64,000 bases of DNA from Tyto alba (GCF_018691265.1 NW_024881313.1:18345518-18409517); one strand, 5' to 3'. Positions 23,001 to 36,400 are shown, counted from the first letter of the stretch. Translations and numbers: made by a program. Notes: a model not told the origin generated them from the sequence alone.

Positions 23001-25994
23001 GTGAAATAACTGTCTTAACCTAGTCTTTCATAAACCTCCTGCACCAGCCCTCAGTATATTTGTCCATTTATTTCCGTCCTTGTTCTTTGTTGGCTTTTCA
23101 ATCTGTCCTCAGTTTCCTCTGAGGTTCTGGTGGTTCTGCTAGTCTTTCTCAGGAAAACAACAGTGAAGTGGCTTTCTCCCAGTCCTCAGTCAGCTTTTGC
23201 TATTTTCATTCTTCTGTTTTCAGGGCTTCTTAGCAATCCTGAGTATAAGCTAGTACTTCATGGAAGCAATTATTATTCCTGCAAATTTCCATAATTGGTT
23301 GGTCTCTCCAGTCCTACATCAACTGGATTTGTGTCCACTGTTAGGCTTTTCTTTCTCTAAAACAGATTATTTTATTAGCTGTGTTTCAATAGTGAGAGTC
23401 AAACTTTGAACAAAATTAAATTAATGGTTATTTGTCTGTGGAAGTTTCGGACATTGAGTGTAGCTGGCTCACTCATAATCTCTAGTTTAAGCAAGCACAG
23501 TCTACTAACCCTTTCCAAGAAGTATTCCCCATGGATGTTAAACTGATCAGCCATTGTATTCTAGAGACAGATAATCATTGTCCTTTTTTTCTAAAACAAT
23601 TATTTATGAAAATATTAGAATAGAGTCATAGACTCACAGAATAGTTTGGGTTGGAAGGGACCTTAAAGATCATCTAGTTCCAACCCCCCTGCCATGGGCA
23701 GGGACACCTTCCACTAGACCAGGTTGCTCAAAGCCCCGACCAACCTGGCTTTGAACACTGCCAGGGAGGGGGCAGCCACAGCTTCTCTGGGCAACCAGTG
23801 CCAGTGCCTCACCACCCGCAGAGGAAAGAATTTCTTCCTTCTGTCTAATCTAAATCTACCCTCTTTCAGTTTAAAACTGTTACCCCTCATCCTATCCCTA
23901 CACTCCCTGATAAAAGAGTCCCGCCCCATCTTTCCTGTAGCCCCCCTTTAAGTACTGGCAGGCTGCTATAATGTCTTCCTGGAGCCTCTTCTCCAGGCTG
24001 AACAACCCCTACTCTCAGCCTGACCTCATGGGGGGGTGCTCCAGCCCCCTGAGCATCTTCATGGCCTCCTCTGGACCTGCTTGAGGCGGTCCATGTCCTT
24101 CCTATACTGGGGACCCCAGAGCTGGATGCAGCACTCCAGGTGGGGTCTCACAAGAACGGAGCAGAGGGGGAGAATATCCCCTCCCTCGACTTGCTGGCCA
24201 CACTTCTCGATGCAGCCTAGGATGCAGTTGGATTTCTGGGCTGCAAGCACGCATTGCTGGCTCATGTCCAGCTTTTCATCTCCTAAAACCTCCCAAGTCC
24301 TCCTCTGCAGGGCTGCTCCCAATCCACTCATCACCCAGCCTGTATTTGTGCTTGGGATTGCCCTGACCCATGCGCAGGACATTGCACTTGACCTTGTTGA
24401 ACTTCGTATTATTTAAAGTATATTATATACAACACATGATCTGTTTTGTCTGGTGCTGACAGTCTGAAGCATTTCTTCCCATCAAAAGCATACCCATATG
24501 TGATATAGAAGATGAAGACATTCTTACATATGTAAAAATTTTAGGAGGAACTCCTTCTGAGCTTCTGCAATTTGAAGAAATTAATAAACATATGATACTT
24601 ACTTTCAGAGAAGACATTAGAGTTCTTCAGACATTTTCGTAAGTTTTATAATTTTGTATTAAATCTTTATTTGTATGTTACAGTTTTACTTGTCTGATCA
24701 TCTCATGTTTTTTTTTTTTTTACTTCTTTGTAATTTGTTCTCATTTCTGTTATAAAAAGAATACGAAAAAGTTTCCTTCGTATGCTTTTCCATTTATAGT
24801 TTAACATTAGGGCCCTAGATGAAAGCACTGCTTACTGTAGCAACCACTACTGTTATTGCAGTAGTGAACATATCATAGCAGAATTACAGTTCTACTCAGT
24901 ATCCAAAGTTAGTAGCTGTGAAAAGGAATATTCTTGCATCCGTTATTGTTTTCTGAGGCTAATAAGTTCAATCGATTATGCTTCAGGATCACTGCATTCA
25001 GCCTCCTGATCCAAGGCCCCCTAGCCTAACCAGGAGCCAAGAATCCCTGTGTTCTAGGCACCTAGAGAGCAACCAGCTGCTTCTGTCCTAACTGCTGTCC
25101 CCTCCAGATGTTACACAACAGCTCACGTAGATGAGTGGTTAAGGTGTCTTACCCTGGCAAAGACAAGAACATTCTTGGATGTGGGACCCATTTTGGCCAT
25201 AGGAACCTGATGCTGATAAAGCCCTGAAACATTAGAACTTGAATATAAGCAGACAACATAATCGATTATTGTACATGAGAATTTTTATTGCAGGCTGAAG
25301 CTCTTTTTTTCCCTGGGTCATTCTTTCTTTAAAATTTTAGACCTAATTGCAGTAGGGTAAGGAGCTAAGAATCTTCCAGAAACAGTAATTCCTTCTCGTG
25401 ATGTTCTGCACAACCTAATTCCTGAAGTTTGTTATGTTTTGGAGGAGAAAGAAACAGCTATTTTGTATGTGGAAGCAAACCCCAGATACAGGCATCTTAT
25501 GAAAAGTTTTCTTACTACTTTTTGTGTTCGCAGTTTTGAGAAGGCAGAAGGGAATATCCCCTTCTCTTGTGATATTACCTGCTTTAATGGGTCTGAAGAT
25601 AAACCACATGATATAGAAGGTACTTGGCTTAAATGTTTTTCCTCTTACGCATTTCCTGTTGTATCGGATCAGTTAAATTACTCTAGAAAACTCTTCATTA
25701 TCTCCTTCTTAAATGAAACAAATCAACAAAGCACTCTCAATATATGAGCCGAACAGCTGATACGGGATTTAAAATAATTATTAAATAATAACTTTGAAAT
25801 AGTTATGTAAAATGACCACAGCAGTTGACATTTCTCTGACACTTTAAATATCTTTTTCAGCCTGGCACGACCTAACAAGTGGAGATACTTCCTTTTACAA
25901 CCTTCCTGGAGGTCACTTTTATCTTCTGGAACCCTCTAACGAAATTTTCTTGACAAAACACATAACAAGATGTATAGAAAATGCTGGTCTATGA
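20072..25994 (+). CDS. OLAH: OLAH, oleoyl-ACP hydrolase (medium-chain thioesterase II), six coding exons, 254 aa
   Basis: Coding exons: 20072-20201, 21813-21951, 22555-22654, 24463-24638, 25534-25619 and 25861-25994. All have AG/GT borders and matching phases, and the total of 765 bases gives 254 residues plus stop. The enzyme releases medium-chain fatty acids from the acyl carrier protein of cytosolic fatty acid synthase. The alpha/beta-hydrolase triad is visible: Ser90 in GHSFG (the codon is split across exons 2 and 3), Asp204 in GSED, and His229 in [13 protein letters not shown]. An ICFPWAGGG motif lies near residue 19 and [12 protein letters not shown] near residue 45. The start is the first ATG, two bases after the acceptor; the human protein has an unrelated longer N-terminus. 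Intron 3 carries a CR1. The gene is convergent with ACBD7. In ducks a member of this family is known from the uropygial gland. Confidence 0.93.
23625..24405 (-). mobile_element. CR1 LINE, 5'-truncated, in OLAH intron 3
   Basis: The left end reads ACAGAATAGTTTGGGTTGG, the reverse complement of the usual avian CR1 3' end, so the element is antisense to OLAH. Frames on minus carry the C-terminal ORF2 tail (for example [13 protein letters not shown]). It is truncated at about 24405, only about 58 bp from the acceptor of OLAH exon 4 at 24463. Confidence 0.85.
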
Positions 25995-26160
25995 GTATTT
26001 CCCTCTACTTTAATGGCAGAAGGTGAAAGATTAGTCCACAGCACTTCATAATAAGTCATTATTTCTACACATTTGCATGCAGTTATACCTGAGACTTGTT
26101 CTGTTCATCCAGATCTTTATTGTAGTCCTTTAAAAGGGGGAGTTTTTCTGAGTTTTTGAA

Positions 26161-26192
26161 AATAAACATTGGCATTGGGTCTTAAAAATAAA
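26161..26192 (+). terminator. OLAH: OLAH polyadenylation signals
   Basis: AATAAA occurs at 26161-26166 and again at 26187-26192, 167-193 bases after the OLAH stop codon. Either could direct cleavage near 26.2 kb, just before the convergent ACBD7 3' UTR. Confidence 0.6.
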
Positions 26193-26377
26193 AAAGTTTT
26201 AGTCTTTTCCCTGTTCTCTTCTTGAATGTGCACAAATCCTTCATTCCATAACCTTGTTTGCAAAAAATGACAGCTATGTTGTTTTACTTTTAGAGCTTCT
26301 CTGTTTGTGTGCTTCTGTAAAAATGCTAAATAGAATTTAATACCCACAGAAATCCATGATTCTTACAGAAAGCATAA

Positions 26378-26383
26378 TTTATT
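26378..26383 (-). terminator. ACBD7: ACBD7 polyadenylation signal
   Basis: TTTATT on plus is AATAAA on the ACBD7 strand, 184 bases after its stop codon. It lies about 200 bp from the OLAH signals, so the two transcripts end tail to tail. Confidence 0.5.
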
Positions 26384-26566
26384 AGGTTCGAATTTGAGTA
26401 AGATACAATCTAAAAATAGAGTATTTATGTAAATACCCTTTACAGACAAACAGCTTATGCTTAATAGATTTTACTGTCAGACGACACAGTAAGGAATTAG
26501 TATTGCATTTTTCACAACAGAGTTAGTTCATTAGCTACTGAAGAGTTAGTTATTATTATGAGTATT

Positions 26567-29500
26567 CTATATCCCATATTTTTCTATCATTGCTTTTGCT
26601 TTAGAGATATAGGCATTCATGGCATCCTCCTTTGATAAACCTGTAAAGGAAAGTAGGAGTCATTATCTTTCCTCATTTGTTATCCTATAAACACGACTAC
26701 ATGATGTAAATGTAATTGGTGTAACACCTTTTTTCAGGTTCCAAGCCTCCCATTTGGCTTTGCCTTTCAAATCTAGCATTCCTGGACATTCTGCCAAAAT
26801 AAATGCATACCTTTGATTATCATGCAGATTTATATAACATTTGCTTGATTTCATCAAGATATAGGAGTAAATGTGAAGTATATATAGAAATACCAATATT
26901 AATATCTCCAACAGTAGCCTGTTTGTAGAATCCATATAGTTCCTTCAGTTCTTCATCAGTTGGTCTTGTTTTTAATTTTTTTACATCTTCTGCAGCACCA
27001 TTAAAGTCAGCCTGATGAAAGAAATCAAAGTGTTAGTTTTCCTCTCAAGAGGTTTGCTTAGTATAGCATGCACGGTAATATACTCACTTGGGTTTAGTGG
27101 CAAGTCTAGGCATTTTTCCATGAAAGAAGCTTAATAAAACCGTAAGTTATTAGAAAGAGAACTAGGCCTACTTAGCTGATAAGGGTCAGCACTGCTAAAG
27201 TAAGTAAACCTCTTTTTTCCAACAGTTTTACTTGGAACCATTACAGACTGTCCAGTGTCAGGATATTTACAGATACATACGTGCAAGCAGCTACAGTGAA
27301 TGTCGTGTATGTGTCTTTCACAGTCACACTGGGGTATGAAGGTGTTCATTTAACTTTATACCCCAGCAGAAATCTCTGAATCCTTTTGTCCCTGACTGCA
27401 GAGTGTTGCCTCAAGTGGCAGAGCTCAGCTACCCTCTGAGGGACACTGCCCACTTCCCTCTTCATTTCTACTTCTCTGCTGACAGTGCAGTAGGTGACCA
27501 GCAGTTGGCACAGCCGTACCTCACAGAGATGAGCAGTGCTCCTGCCAGGACAGCCTTCACCACCCAACTCTCAGACACAGTGAAGCACGAGAGTGAAATA
27601 TAAATTTACTCCTTTCATCATCATGCATCCCACATTCACATCAACCCAAGGCTACAGCCATTATTCTCCCTATATACTAGGTCTCAGGCTGGACTTTAGC
27701 ACAGAGTTGGGGGGTCCTGCTTCATGCCCAGGCCATTTCAGAGCTAGATTTCGTACAGTCACCACAGACCCGCCAGGTCACTGCACTACTATAATGCAAA
27801 AAAGATACAGGCACTTTAACACACTATGTGCTGGTTTCAATAATTATTTTAGCTTTTGAGTTGGATCTGCATTTTCAGAAGCACAGTATATCATGCATTA
27901 TATGCTATTAAACATATATTTAATATGTACAAAACCAAACTACAACTGCTGTGGCTCTGTTTAAATAACTGAGACCCTAACATTATCTCAACAGTCTATA
28001 CTGTGCTTCTTTAGACCACTTTTTTCCTTTCTCTAGTTACAAGAAATATTTTTTTTTTTTAAATAAGAAAACCTAATGCACATTTCTCTCCTTAATTGAT
28101 GCCTTGACTAGCAACTGTGCTCTGGGGACCAGGTGATAGAAATAAGCAAGCACACATGAGACCTGGGTACACTATAGCATTCTGTATTCAGAGAGAAAGT
28201 ACAAGAGAGGTTATTTCTGTATTTAAATTTAAGAAGGAAAAACAAAAAACAAATTAGAGACTGGTGCTCAAGTATCTTTCTCCAAAGAAAGGCCCCTTCA
28301 CAGAATCATGAACCACCACATTCATAGATGTGAGGACAGATGAGCTGGCAGCTGCCTTGGGGCGGCAGTGGCAGGTGAGAGAGGGCGAGGACAGGGAGCT
28401 GAGCGCACCGCAGCGATCCTGCACAGAAACCCGGCCATGCTCGCACAGATCAGTCACCTCTGCCTCCTGAGATGGAGTTCACTTTTTTTTTTTTGCCTTG
28501 GAAATGTATTTTGGCTAGTGAGTAAAGTTCCTAGATACAAACTTCTAAGGAATTTTCTAATGTTTTGGAAAATTGCTATTTGAAACCCACAAAGAGAAAG
28601 CACGAGTCTAAGAACAAAAATGCTCGACACGGGAGGATGTACATCTGTAACACCAGAGTTGAAACAAGGAGCAGCAGGCAGACAGGTATATTTAAAAAGG
28701 ATGCTTTAAGAAAAATCATGACATATGATTAAAAGGGTGTTCTAGCAAAGAAGTGCTCCCTGCAAAGCAGCAATTGAAAATAAAACTTGAATCCTCTTTA
28801 AACTGCAGTTATAAATTCACAGAACATTAGATGAGAAGGCTTCATGATGATAATCCACATCTCTAGTTCTGTCAGTTTATTGCACCCTTAAAAACGCAAC
28901 GGAAGAAAAGATCTTTAGACAAAAATCCTGCAGCAGTGCAGGTGCTTATTAACAAATAATCTTCCAACTCAGCAAGAACCACAGTGTTTGCGTAACTGAC
29001 ACACAGAAGTTTCCAGGAGATTCCCACCAAGGACTCCCAGAACCAAATGCCCAGTAGTGGATGCAGAAGTACAGAAAATGGCTAGGGTGTTAAAATGGTC
29101 TTTATCAGTTTTACATTTGAGAAACCCTGCTGTTATGTGGAGATATTTTTAATATAATGATCCTTCATTCTTTACGCAGTACAATACTAAGAATCGGACA
29201 GATTCCAAGTATCGGTTGTCCGCTTATGGTAATTCAATAAAGTATACTATTTGGAAAAGTTACCACATTAAATTCTAAATCAAATTACTTCCAAATTATA
29301 TTCTTAAATCTAAAACTTTATAGACTGAAAATATGTAACTATGGTTATGCAGTTTGTTCCTGTTTTGATAAAAATAATCCTCAATAATAATAAAATGAAA
29401 CTATACCATAGAATCATAGAAAAACATGAGGCTTTAAGTCCAACTCCTTTGTCTGATTTCTTTTAAGAACTAAACATTGTGGATTTTTAAAATTTTTTTT

Positions 29501-32500
29501 TTCACCAACCAAATATTTGGGAGCATTGCACGACAAATACAGGATTTTTCTAGAACCAAACCCCAAAATGCCCAGAATATGTTATACATAATTTAGATAA
29601 ACCAAAATCATGTGCTCCAGATTATATATAAAAGCTGAATCAATGTTGATATGACCTTACAGCATCTCTTCTCAGCATTTTTTTTGTTGCCATATACTCT
29701 ATTGCTCACTTAAAAAAAAAGAAATAACTGGCATTCTAGGAGGAATTAAACTGATCATGAAAGCTATCTTAATTGAAGTAACTATTTAGTCAGTTTGGGT
29801 CAGGATTAAAAATGGATTATATGCACAACAAAAGCTCTTTTGCTTCTTTTTTCTGGATAAACACAATGTAAATATTTTCTTCTACGAAGTTTAACATCAG
29901 AAATATGAATATTCATTTTTCCCAAAATACTCATTTTTCCTGAAAGGCCAGAAAAATAGAGTGCAAGGTTTCTCACCTCAGTTGAAAGTAAATTTTTAAA
30001 CGTTTCATAAAGTGTCTCCTGTCCCAATTCATCAAAGAGTTTAAGTAACACTTGAGGAGCTTGTTTGGCTCTGTTTTAAATACAAACTAAAATCTTCACT
30101 CTGAGTTTCAAATAAATAGAGTTTAAAAAAAAAAAAACTGGTCTACATGGTAAGTCCTCAACCCTTCAGGCAGAAGTTACAGTACTAAACAATTACTACA
30201 CAGATTACATACATGCTATATGAGAAAAACCTGTTCTTTACATAAAGTAAAATTCAGCTTTTCTGCATCTGCAAGCTATCAGAGTCAATACCACTTTTCT
30301 CCTGTTTGCAGAATTGAGTGCTCTTGTCTAGGTCTCCCAAATACTTTCACAGACTCACAAGACAGTTTGGGTTGGAAGGGACCTTAAAGATCATGTAGTT
30401 CCAACCCCCCTGCCACGGGCAGGGACACCTTCTATCCACTAGACCGGGTTGCTCAAAGCCCCGTCCAGCCTGGCCTTGAACCCTGCCAGGGAGGGGGCAG
30501 CCACAGCTCCCCCCGGGCAACCAGTGCCAGTGCCTCACCACCCTCACAGGAAGGAATTTCTTCCTTCTATCTAAACTAAATCTACCCTCTTTCAGTTTAA
30601 AACTGTTACCCCTCATCCTATCCCTACACTCCCTGATAAAAGAGTCCCGCCCCACCTTTCCTGTAGCCCCCCTTTAAGTACTGGCAAGCTGCTATAATGT
30701 CTTCCTGGAGCCTCCTCTGCTCCAGGCTGAACAAGCCTGACCTCGTAAGGGAGGGGCTCCAGCCCCCTGAGCATCTTCATGGCCTCCTCTGGACCTGCTT
30801 GAGGCGGTCCATGTCCTTCCTATAGTGGGGGCCTCAGAGCTGGATGCAGCACTCCAGGTGGGGTCTCACAAGAACGGAGCAGAGGGGGAGAATCCCCTCC
30901 CTCGACTTGCTGGCCACACTTCTGGTGCAGCCCAGGATACAGCTGGCCTTCTGGGCTGCGAGTGCACACAGCTGGCTCATAGTTTTTCATCCACTGTACT
31001 TGCTGCTCTCAACCCACTCATCACCCAGCCTGTATTTGTGCTTGGGATTGCCCTGACCCACGTGCAGGCCCTTGCATTTGGCCTTGCTGAACTTCATGAG
31101 GTTTGTACAGGCCCACCTCTCCAGCCTGCCTGTCAATGTCCCTTTGTATGGCATCGCTTCCCTCCAGTGTGTTGACCACACCACACAGCTTGGTGTCATG
31201 AAACTTGCTAAGGGTACACTCAATCCCACTGTCTGTGTCGCTGACAAAGATGTTAAACAGCACCAGTCCCAACACCGACCCCTGAGGATCACCACTCATC
31301 ACTGCTCTCCACTTGGACATTGAGTCATTGATGACAACTCCTTGAGTGCAACCATCCAGCCAACTCCTTATCCACCGAGTGGTCCGTCCATCAAATCCAC
31401 GTCTCTGTAATTTAGAGACAAGGATGTCATGTGGGACAGTGTCAAATGCTTTGCACAAGTCCAGGTAGAGGACGTCAACTGCTCTTCCCTTATCCACTAA
31501 CGCTGTAATCTTGTCATAGAAAGCCACCAAATTTGTCAGGCACGATTTGCCCTTAGTTGGCTGTCACCAGTCACCTCCTTGTTTCTCCATGTGCCCTTGC
31601 ATAGTTACCAGGAGGATCTGCCCCAGGATCTTGCTGGGCACAGAGGTGAGACTGACTGGCCTGTAGTTCCCTGGGTCTTCCTTTTTTCCCTTTTTAAAAA
31701 TGGGGGTTATGTTTCCCCTTTTCCACTCACTGGGAAATTCACCCAACTGCCACAACTTCTCAAATGTGATGGATAGTGGCTTAGTCACTTCATCTGCCAG
31801 TTCTCTCAGGACCCATGGATGCATCCCATCAGGTCCCATCGACTTGTGCATTTTCAGGTTCCTTAGATGGTCTTGTACTTAATTTTCTCCTGCAGTGGGT
31901 AATTCTTCATTCTCCCAGTCCTTTGCCTTCTGTGGTGTGGCTGGAGCACTTGCCAGTGAAGACTGAGGCAAAAAATTGGTTAAGTGCCTCAGCCTTCTCC
32001 ATATCCCAGATAACCAGGTCTCCCATTTCCTTCTGGAGAGGGCCCACATTTTTCCTAGTCTTCCTTTTATCACCAACGTACCTATAAAAGCTTTTCTTGT
32101 TGCCCTTGACATCCCTGGACAGATTTAATTCTATCAGGGCTTTAGCCTTCCTAACCTGATCCCTGGCTGCTCGGACAGTTTCTCTGTATTCCTCCCAGGC
32201 TACCTGTCCTTGCTCCCACCTTCTGTAGGCTTTATGATACGGACAGTAATAGTTGCCTGATGTTCCCCTTTGAAGCCTGACAAAGTACTAATTCCACAGG
32301 TGGTACCCTACAAATAGTCACATTTGTGTAAGTAAATAAATCTTGGAAAGCTTATGGAGGATCCTATTTAAAAAGCAGCCATAATGATTTAAATTAAATA
32401 GTAATAAAAGCAAACGTTTCCCAATAACCACTTCAAGTATCATTAAAGCATCTAGTTGTTACCAACTCACAAAGTGTAAGGATTTCCTCTGTTCTTTCCA

Positions 32501-35500
32501 TAACTGTACCTTACCTCTGATCATCTTTTGCATATTAATGGGAGGGACCCCTACCACAGCGAAGAAACTCAAGAAGAAAACATGATACTTAATGGCAAAC
32601 ACTGTATGAGGGTTAGGAGGTATACAGTGGCATGCATAGAGTCCTCAAACTTCACAATAGGTAGTGACATTTTTGTAAAGTTATGCTAGTATTTGATGGG
32701 CCCTTTCTAACCTGTAAAGGGTGGAATTTTGTAGTCTGGAAGCAAGGGTGTATCTTCTGACTGCCACAAAACAAACATTTTGAAATAATCTTAAAGCAGT
32801 AAGCCCTGTGGAGCAGGAGTTGTATCTTCTGACAGATCTGAACAGCAAATAGTTCTGCTAATTTAGCTAAACAAAATAATTTCATTTTTATTTAATGTTT
32901 TAAACTAGCAATAGTGACATCAATATTGATGTAGATACAGTACTTATAAACAAGAGCTTTGAATACATATATTCACGAATGGATGGTTTTGCTGTCTTGC
33001 TGGTGGTGAAATATTGTATAGGTCAGGAGACACATTTTTAGTATTTGTCACGTAGTGCAAGGCAATTTTGTTCTTCTAAAACCCCTTTAAATTGCAGGCA
33101 TTAAAAGGAATTAGTTAAATATAGAAACATTTCATGAATGTAATTATACAGTAATGAAAATCTTTATCATTCAGGTCAAATCAGTAAATGATAAACCTGT
33201 AGAAATTTTGTGTCAGCTGGCATACCGTAGTACAATCTGATCCCTACAGAATACGGAATTCCGGCTGCAAAATTTTTGTAACTGTGGATGGTCTGCCACA
33301 GTTGAAATAGCTGTGGCTACAGACAGGCATTTCAGATAATTTAATTTCTTCTTTAAAAACCGAATCTGCTGAGCAGCAGTTAAGTAAATAACAGTATAAA
33401 GAAACTCCTGCTAATTATTCTGTAAGATCTCACAGAATTTCATTGGACTCTTTGAAGTTTACAGCACAAGTTGTAATAGGATCCCTTAGGATCAGTTGTT
33501 AGGCTAATGTGAAAACTGTATATTCTCAACATCTACTTGTTCTTGATGTCATAGAAGAAAAATCCGTACAAACAAGAAAACCCTAATCTCAAATCTGACT
33601 CAAGAAATTGATTCTTTCTCCACAAATGATAGCTTTGATTTGGATATAAAAGAATTTTGTCCTCAGGTACCAAAAACTGTAGTCCACATATGCACTAACA
33701 ACAGTATTTTTAATAGATATATAGCAGTTATTATGGAGAAGTGCTCAACGTGGAGAAGCAAAATCAGCAATGCAACTAACTCATCACTGAATTAAAAATG
33801 ACATCCAAAATAAACTGGAACCTTTGACACTCCTAAAAGCAAAGCATTTACACTCACACTGTTGGTACAGACGTATAAAAGGGATGTACGTTTGCTTATG
33901 AAAATAAATGTAATGGTCTGCTACTCTTAAGATTTATTTTAAAGGTAAAATTTTATTAAAATAAATATTTAATTCTTAATCCAAACACCAGTAATGTGAC
34001 ATTTCTGACTATACCTATCACTCAGTTTTATCCATATACATACAAACAAAGGCAGCATTCATGCTCTGTTAACAGTAAGATTAAAAAGTGGTATCAGTAA
34101 TAAAACATAACTGAGTTGCCACAATTGATTAAAGCTTAAATAAGCTTTATCTTCATCTTTACACTATGGCCACTACTGCATGTGACACTCTCTCAGCATT
34201 GACATACAAGGACCATTCAAGTCAGTGGAAATCTTCCACATGCCTTGCATTGTTTTCTGATCAGAATGAACAAGCAGCATTGTTAGACTTGTACAAGATA
34301 AAAGATAACAAAAAAAATAATCAAGGAAACCATTAAGTTAATAAGCTTCTTATCTTCACATATGTTTATTCTATTTGGATCTATAGGCAAGTATCACAGG
34401 ATACTGTTTTAAAATTATGCAAATGAGTATCTTACACAGCAAGAAATACGCAGAAATTAAATACTAAACATTTCTTCATCTCCCTCTAGCCAATCACTGT
34501 GCACAGACTGCTGTTTAGGATTTGCTTGCTTACACAACATGCTTAGGAAGAGCATATAAAAATATCATTTCCTTTTAATCATGTGCCAATAAAATTCTCT
34601 TTAACTTCTCAAATTAAAAGCATAAGTATACATAAACATACACACATGCATTAAAGATAAATGGACAAATCATCAGACTATTATCACATACTACCTTTTT
34701 GCAAAGAAAAAAGCTTGAATTAATTCTTCATTTACAAAATACTTTACCAGTTTGCAAAACTTACAACTCTTTTACAGCCTTCCTGATGAAAACATTATGT
34801 AATTAATTTTGTCCTCATTCCCATACAGCCAGATTCAATGAATTTTTATGGATATGGATAGTAGCTGTCAACCAAAGCAACCATGGATAGAAAACCTCTA
34901 TAATGTCTAATGCAGAATGTGTAGGATATTGTAATATTTCAACCACTGATTTTTATTTTAAAGTGTAGCTGTTTGCAGCAATGGAATGCCATATGATAAT
35001 GCACTCAGCTCTAATAGTGATTTATGCCTCGTTGCTTAATCATCAGGCTCATAAATTTATTTTCTAAAGTGAATTCTAGGCCAAATAAAACAAACTATAA
35101 TTTCAGTGATCACTAATTAAACAAAGGTGGTGTTATGTTTAGAATTTGGCAGTTCTGAACCACTAAGAAATAGGAATCTTCCTCTTAGCTGTAAAACTCC
35201 ACAATGAAACCTCTGTGCCATTCAACATAATTGCAGCTCAGAAGAAAATTGCTGAGCTATTGGCAATACACTCCCTGCATCTAGGTCAGAGCATTAAGTT
35301 CCTCACTCTTTGCAAAACACACACACTAACCAAGCTGAGACAGACATTATAATGAGACCAGGATAAAAGGGCTTGCAAATCTTGAAGTGAAAGGGATAAC
35401 AGAAAGCCTAATGAAGAAAAACAGCCTAATCCATCAGAGCATGGGCAAGACAAGGGAAGTATTCATAGTTTGCTACAAAGGTAGGAAGCTGAAAGCCAGC

Positions 35501-36144
35501 AATGAAGATCTGATTTCCTCAAGAACTATTTAAATCTGTAGTCAGAGAAAAGGTAGAAGGAAGCTCTCTCTAGACAGAAGGTAGAAAGTAGAAGCTTTCC
35601 TACCAAAACACAAGCCCATCAAAATGTACTCCAAAGATGCACGCACCATAAAAAGCAATGCACAAGTCCCTTAAAAATTATTCCTGCTTCCCAAAAGCAC
35701 ATACACCACTGCTTCAGTGTCAGAAGTTTCCCTCCTCCCTTTAGAACTAGAAGTAACTGCTAGACCCTAAAAAAATAAATACATACCTACCTTTCAATAC
35801 ATAATCCTGTCCTATCAAACTCAGATGCACATGTAAAGAAAAATAATTTACACATGCTCTGAACATGTAAGGCTCCAAAAAATGACATGACCTACGAATT
35901 GTTCAAAATAAACAGCATGTACCTCACCCTCCATTCATGAGAAGTAATGCATTATTTAACCTCCAAAGGCTTAAGCAAACTTCCCATGCTGCAAGGTAAC
36001 CTTGATTTGGCAGTAATAATCCTTACGCTGAAGAAAAACCTCTGTCTCTGACATGGCATTGCACTGATGGCCAGTGCAGCCCTCCCACTCCTCTCCTTAC
36101 GTCTCTGTCTCACCAGAAGCACAACTGCTTACCTGGAGAGTCAT
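26567..36144 (-). CDS. ACBD7: ACBD7, small acyl-CoA-binding protein, four coding exons, 88 aa
   Basis: Coding exons on minus: 36144-36133 (12 bases, codons for MTLQ), 27011-26894, 26790-26728 and 26640-26567. Phases agree, and the total of 267 bases gives 88 residues plus stop, the same length as human ACBD7. The protein is a single ACBP fold that binds long-chain acyl-CoA in the cytosol. Family motifs are visible: [16 protein letters not shown], then [20 protein letters not shown], with the conserved lysine and tryptophan of the ligand site, and the C-terminal [15 protein letters not shown]. The first coding segment ends in CAG|GTAAGC and joins [14 protein letters not shown]. It was chosen because no ATG precedes exon 2 and a GC-rich patch surrounds it. 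Intron 1 is 9.1 kb and contains a CR1. ACBD7 rather than DBI is supported by sequence and by its neighbours. Confidence 0.93.
27012..30344 (-). other. ACBD7: ACBD7 intron 1, left part
   Basis: This is mainly AT-rich sequence with no recognised exon. A somewhat GC-rich patch at about 28300-28460 has no supported function. A possible tiny CR1 remnant at about 29406-29470 is too short to be sure of. Confidence 0.5.
30347..32290 (-). mobile_element. CR1 LINE, 1.9 kb, 5'-truncated, in ACBD7 intron 1
   Basis: The left end carries the inverted CR1 3' terminus (CAGTTTGGGTTGGAAGGGACC), so the element runs on minus, sense with ACBD7. Minus frames show reverse transcriptase segments: [16 protein letters not shown] (near 31840), [19 protein letters not shown] (near 31640), and [20 protein letters not shown] (near 31460). 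The FADD catalytic block is altered (SKFHDTKL), and several frame changes show it is inactive. The right end lies in the linker before the reverse transcriptase. Confidence 0.87.
32291..36060 (-). other. ACBD7: ACBD7 intron 1, right part
   Basis: This is 3.8 kb of AT-rich sequence with very few open frames on either strand and no recognisable repeat or exon. Confidence 0.5.
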
Positions 36145-36400
36145 GATGCTGCGAGGATGCCCAGGGAACGGCCTCGCTCCTTCTCCAGCGGGGACACGGC
36201 GCTTCTGCCTCTCGGCTCCTGTGGCGCGAGCGCGGCGTGCTCCACCGAGGGCGTGGGGCTGGTACGAGTGTCCTCAGCTCACCCGCCACGGCCAAGCCAC
36301 GCCGGGGCAGGACACGGCCCCCTCGGGACCTGCGGGGACAACTGAGCGGCTACAAGTGCCCGGGAAGGGACAGTGGGGGCATTAAGCTCACACTAGTTTC
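36060..36400 (-). promoter_or_regulatory. ACBD7: GC-rich patch around the ACBD7 start, probable promoter
   Basis: A CpG-containing GC-rich patch surrounds and lies upstream (higher coordinates) of the ACBD7 ATG at 36144. An acceptor-like CCTCGCAG sits four bases before the ATG, so the 12-base coding segment could be a spliced exon joined to an upstream noncoding exon rather than the true first exon. Confidence 0.5.

Noticed and set aside
29400..29470. Possible CR1 tail (ATAGAATCATAGAA)
   Set aside because: Only a short match and no further CR1 sequence follows.
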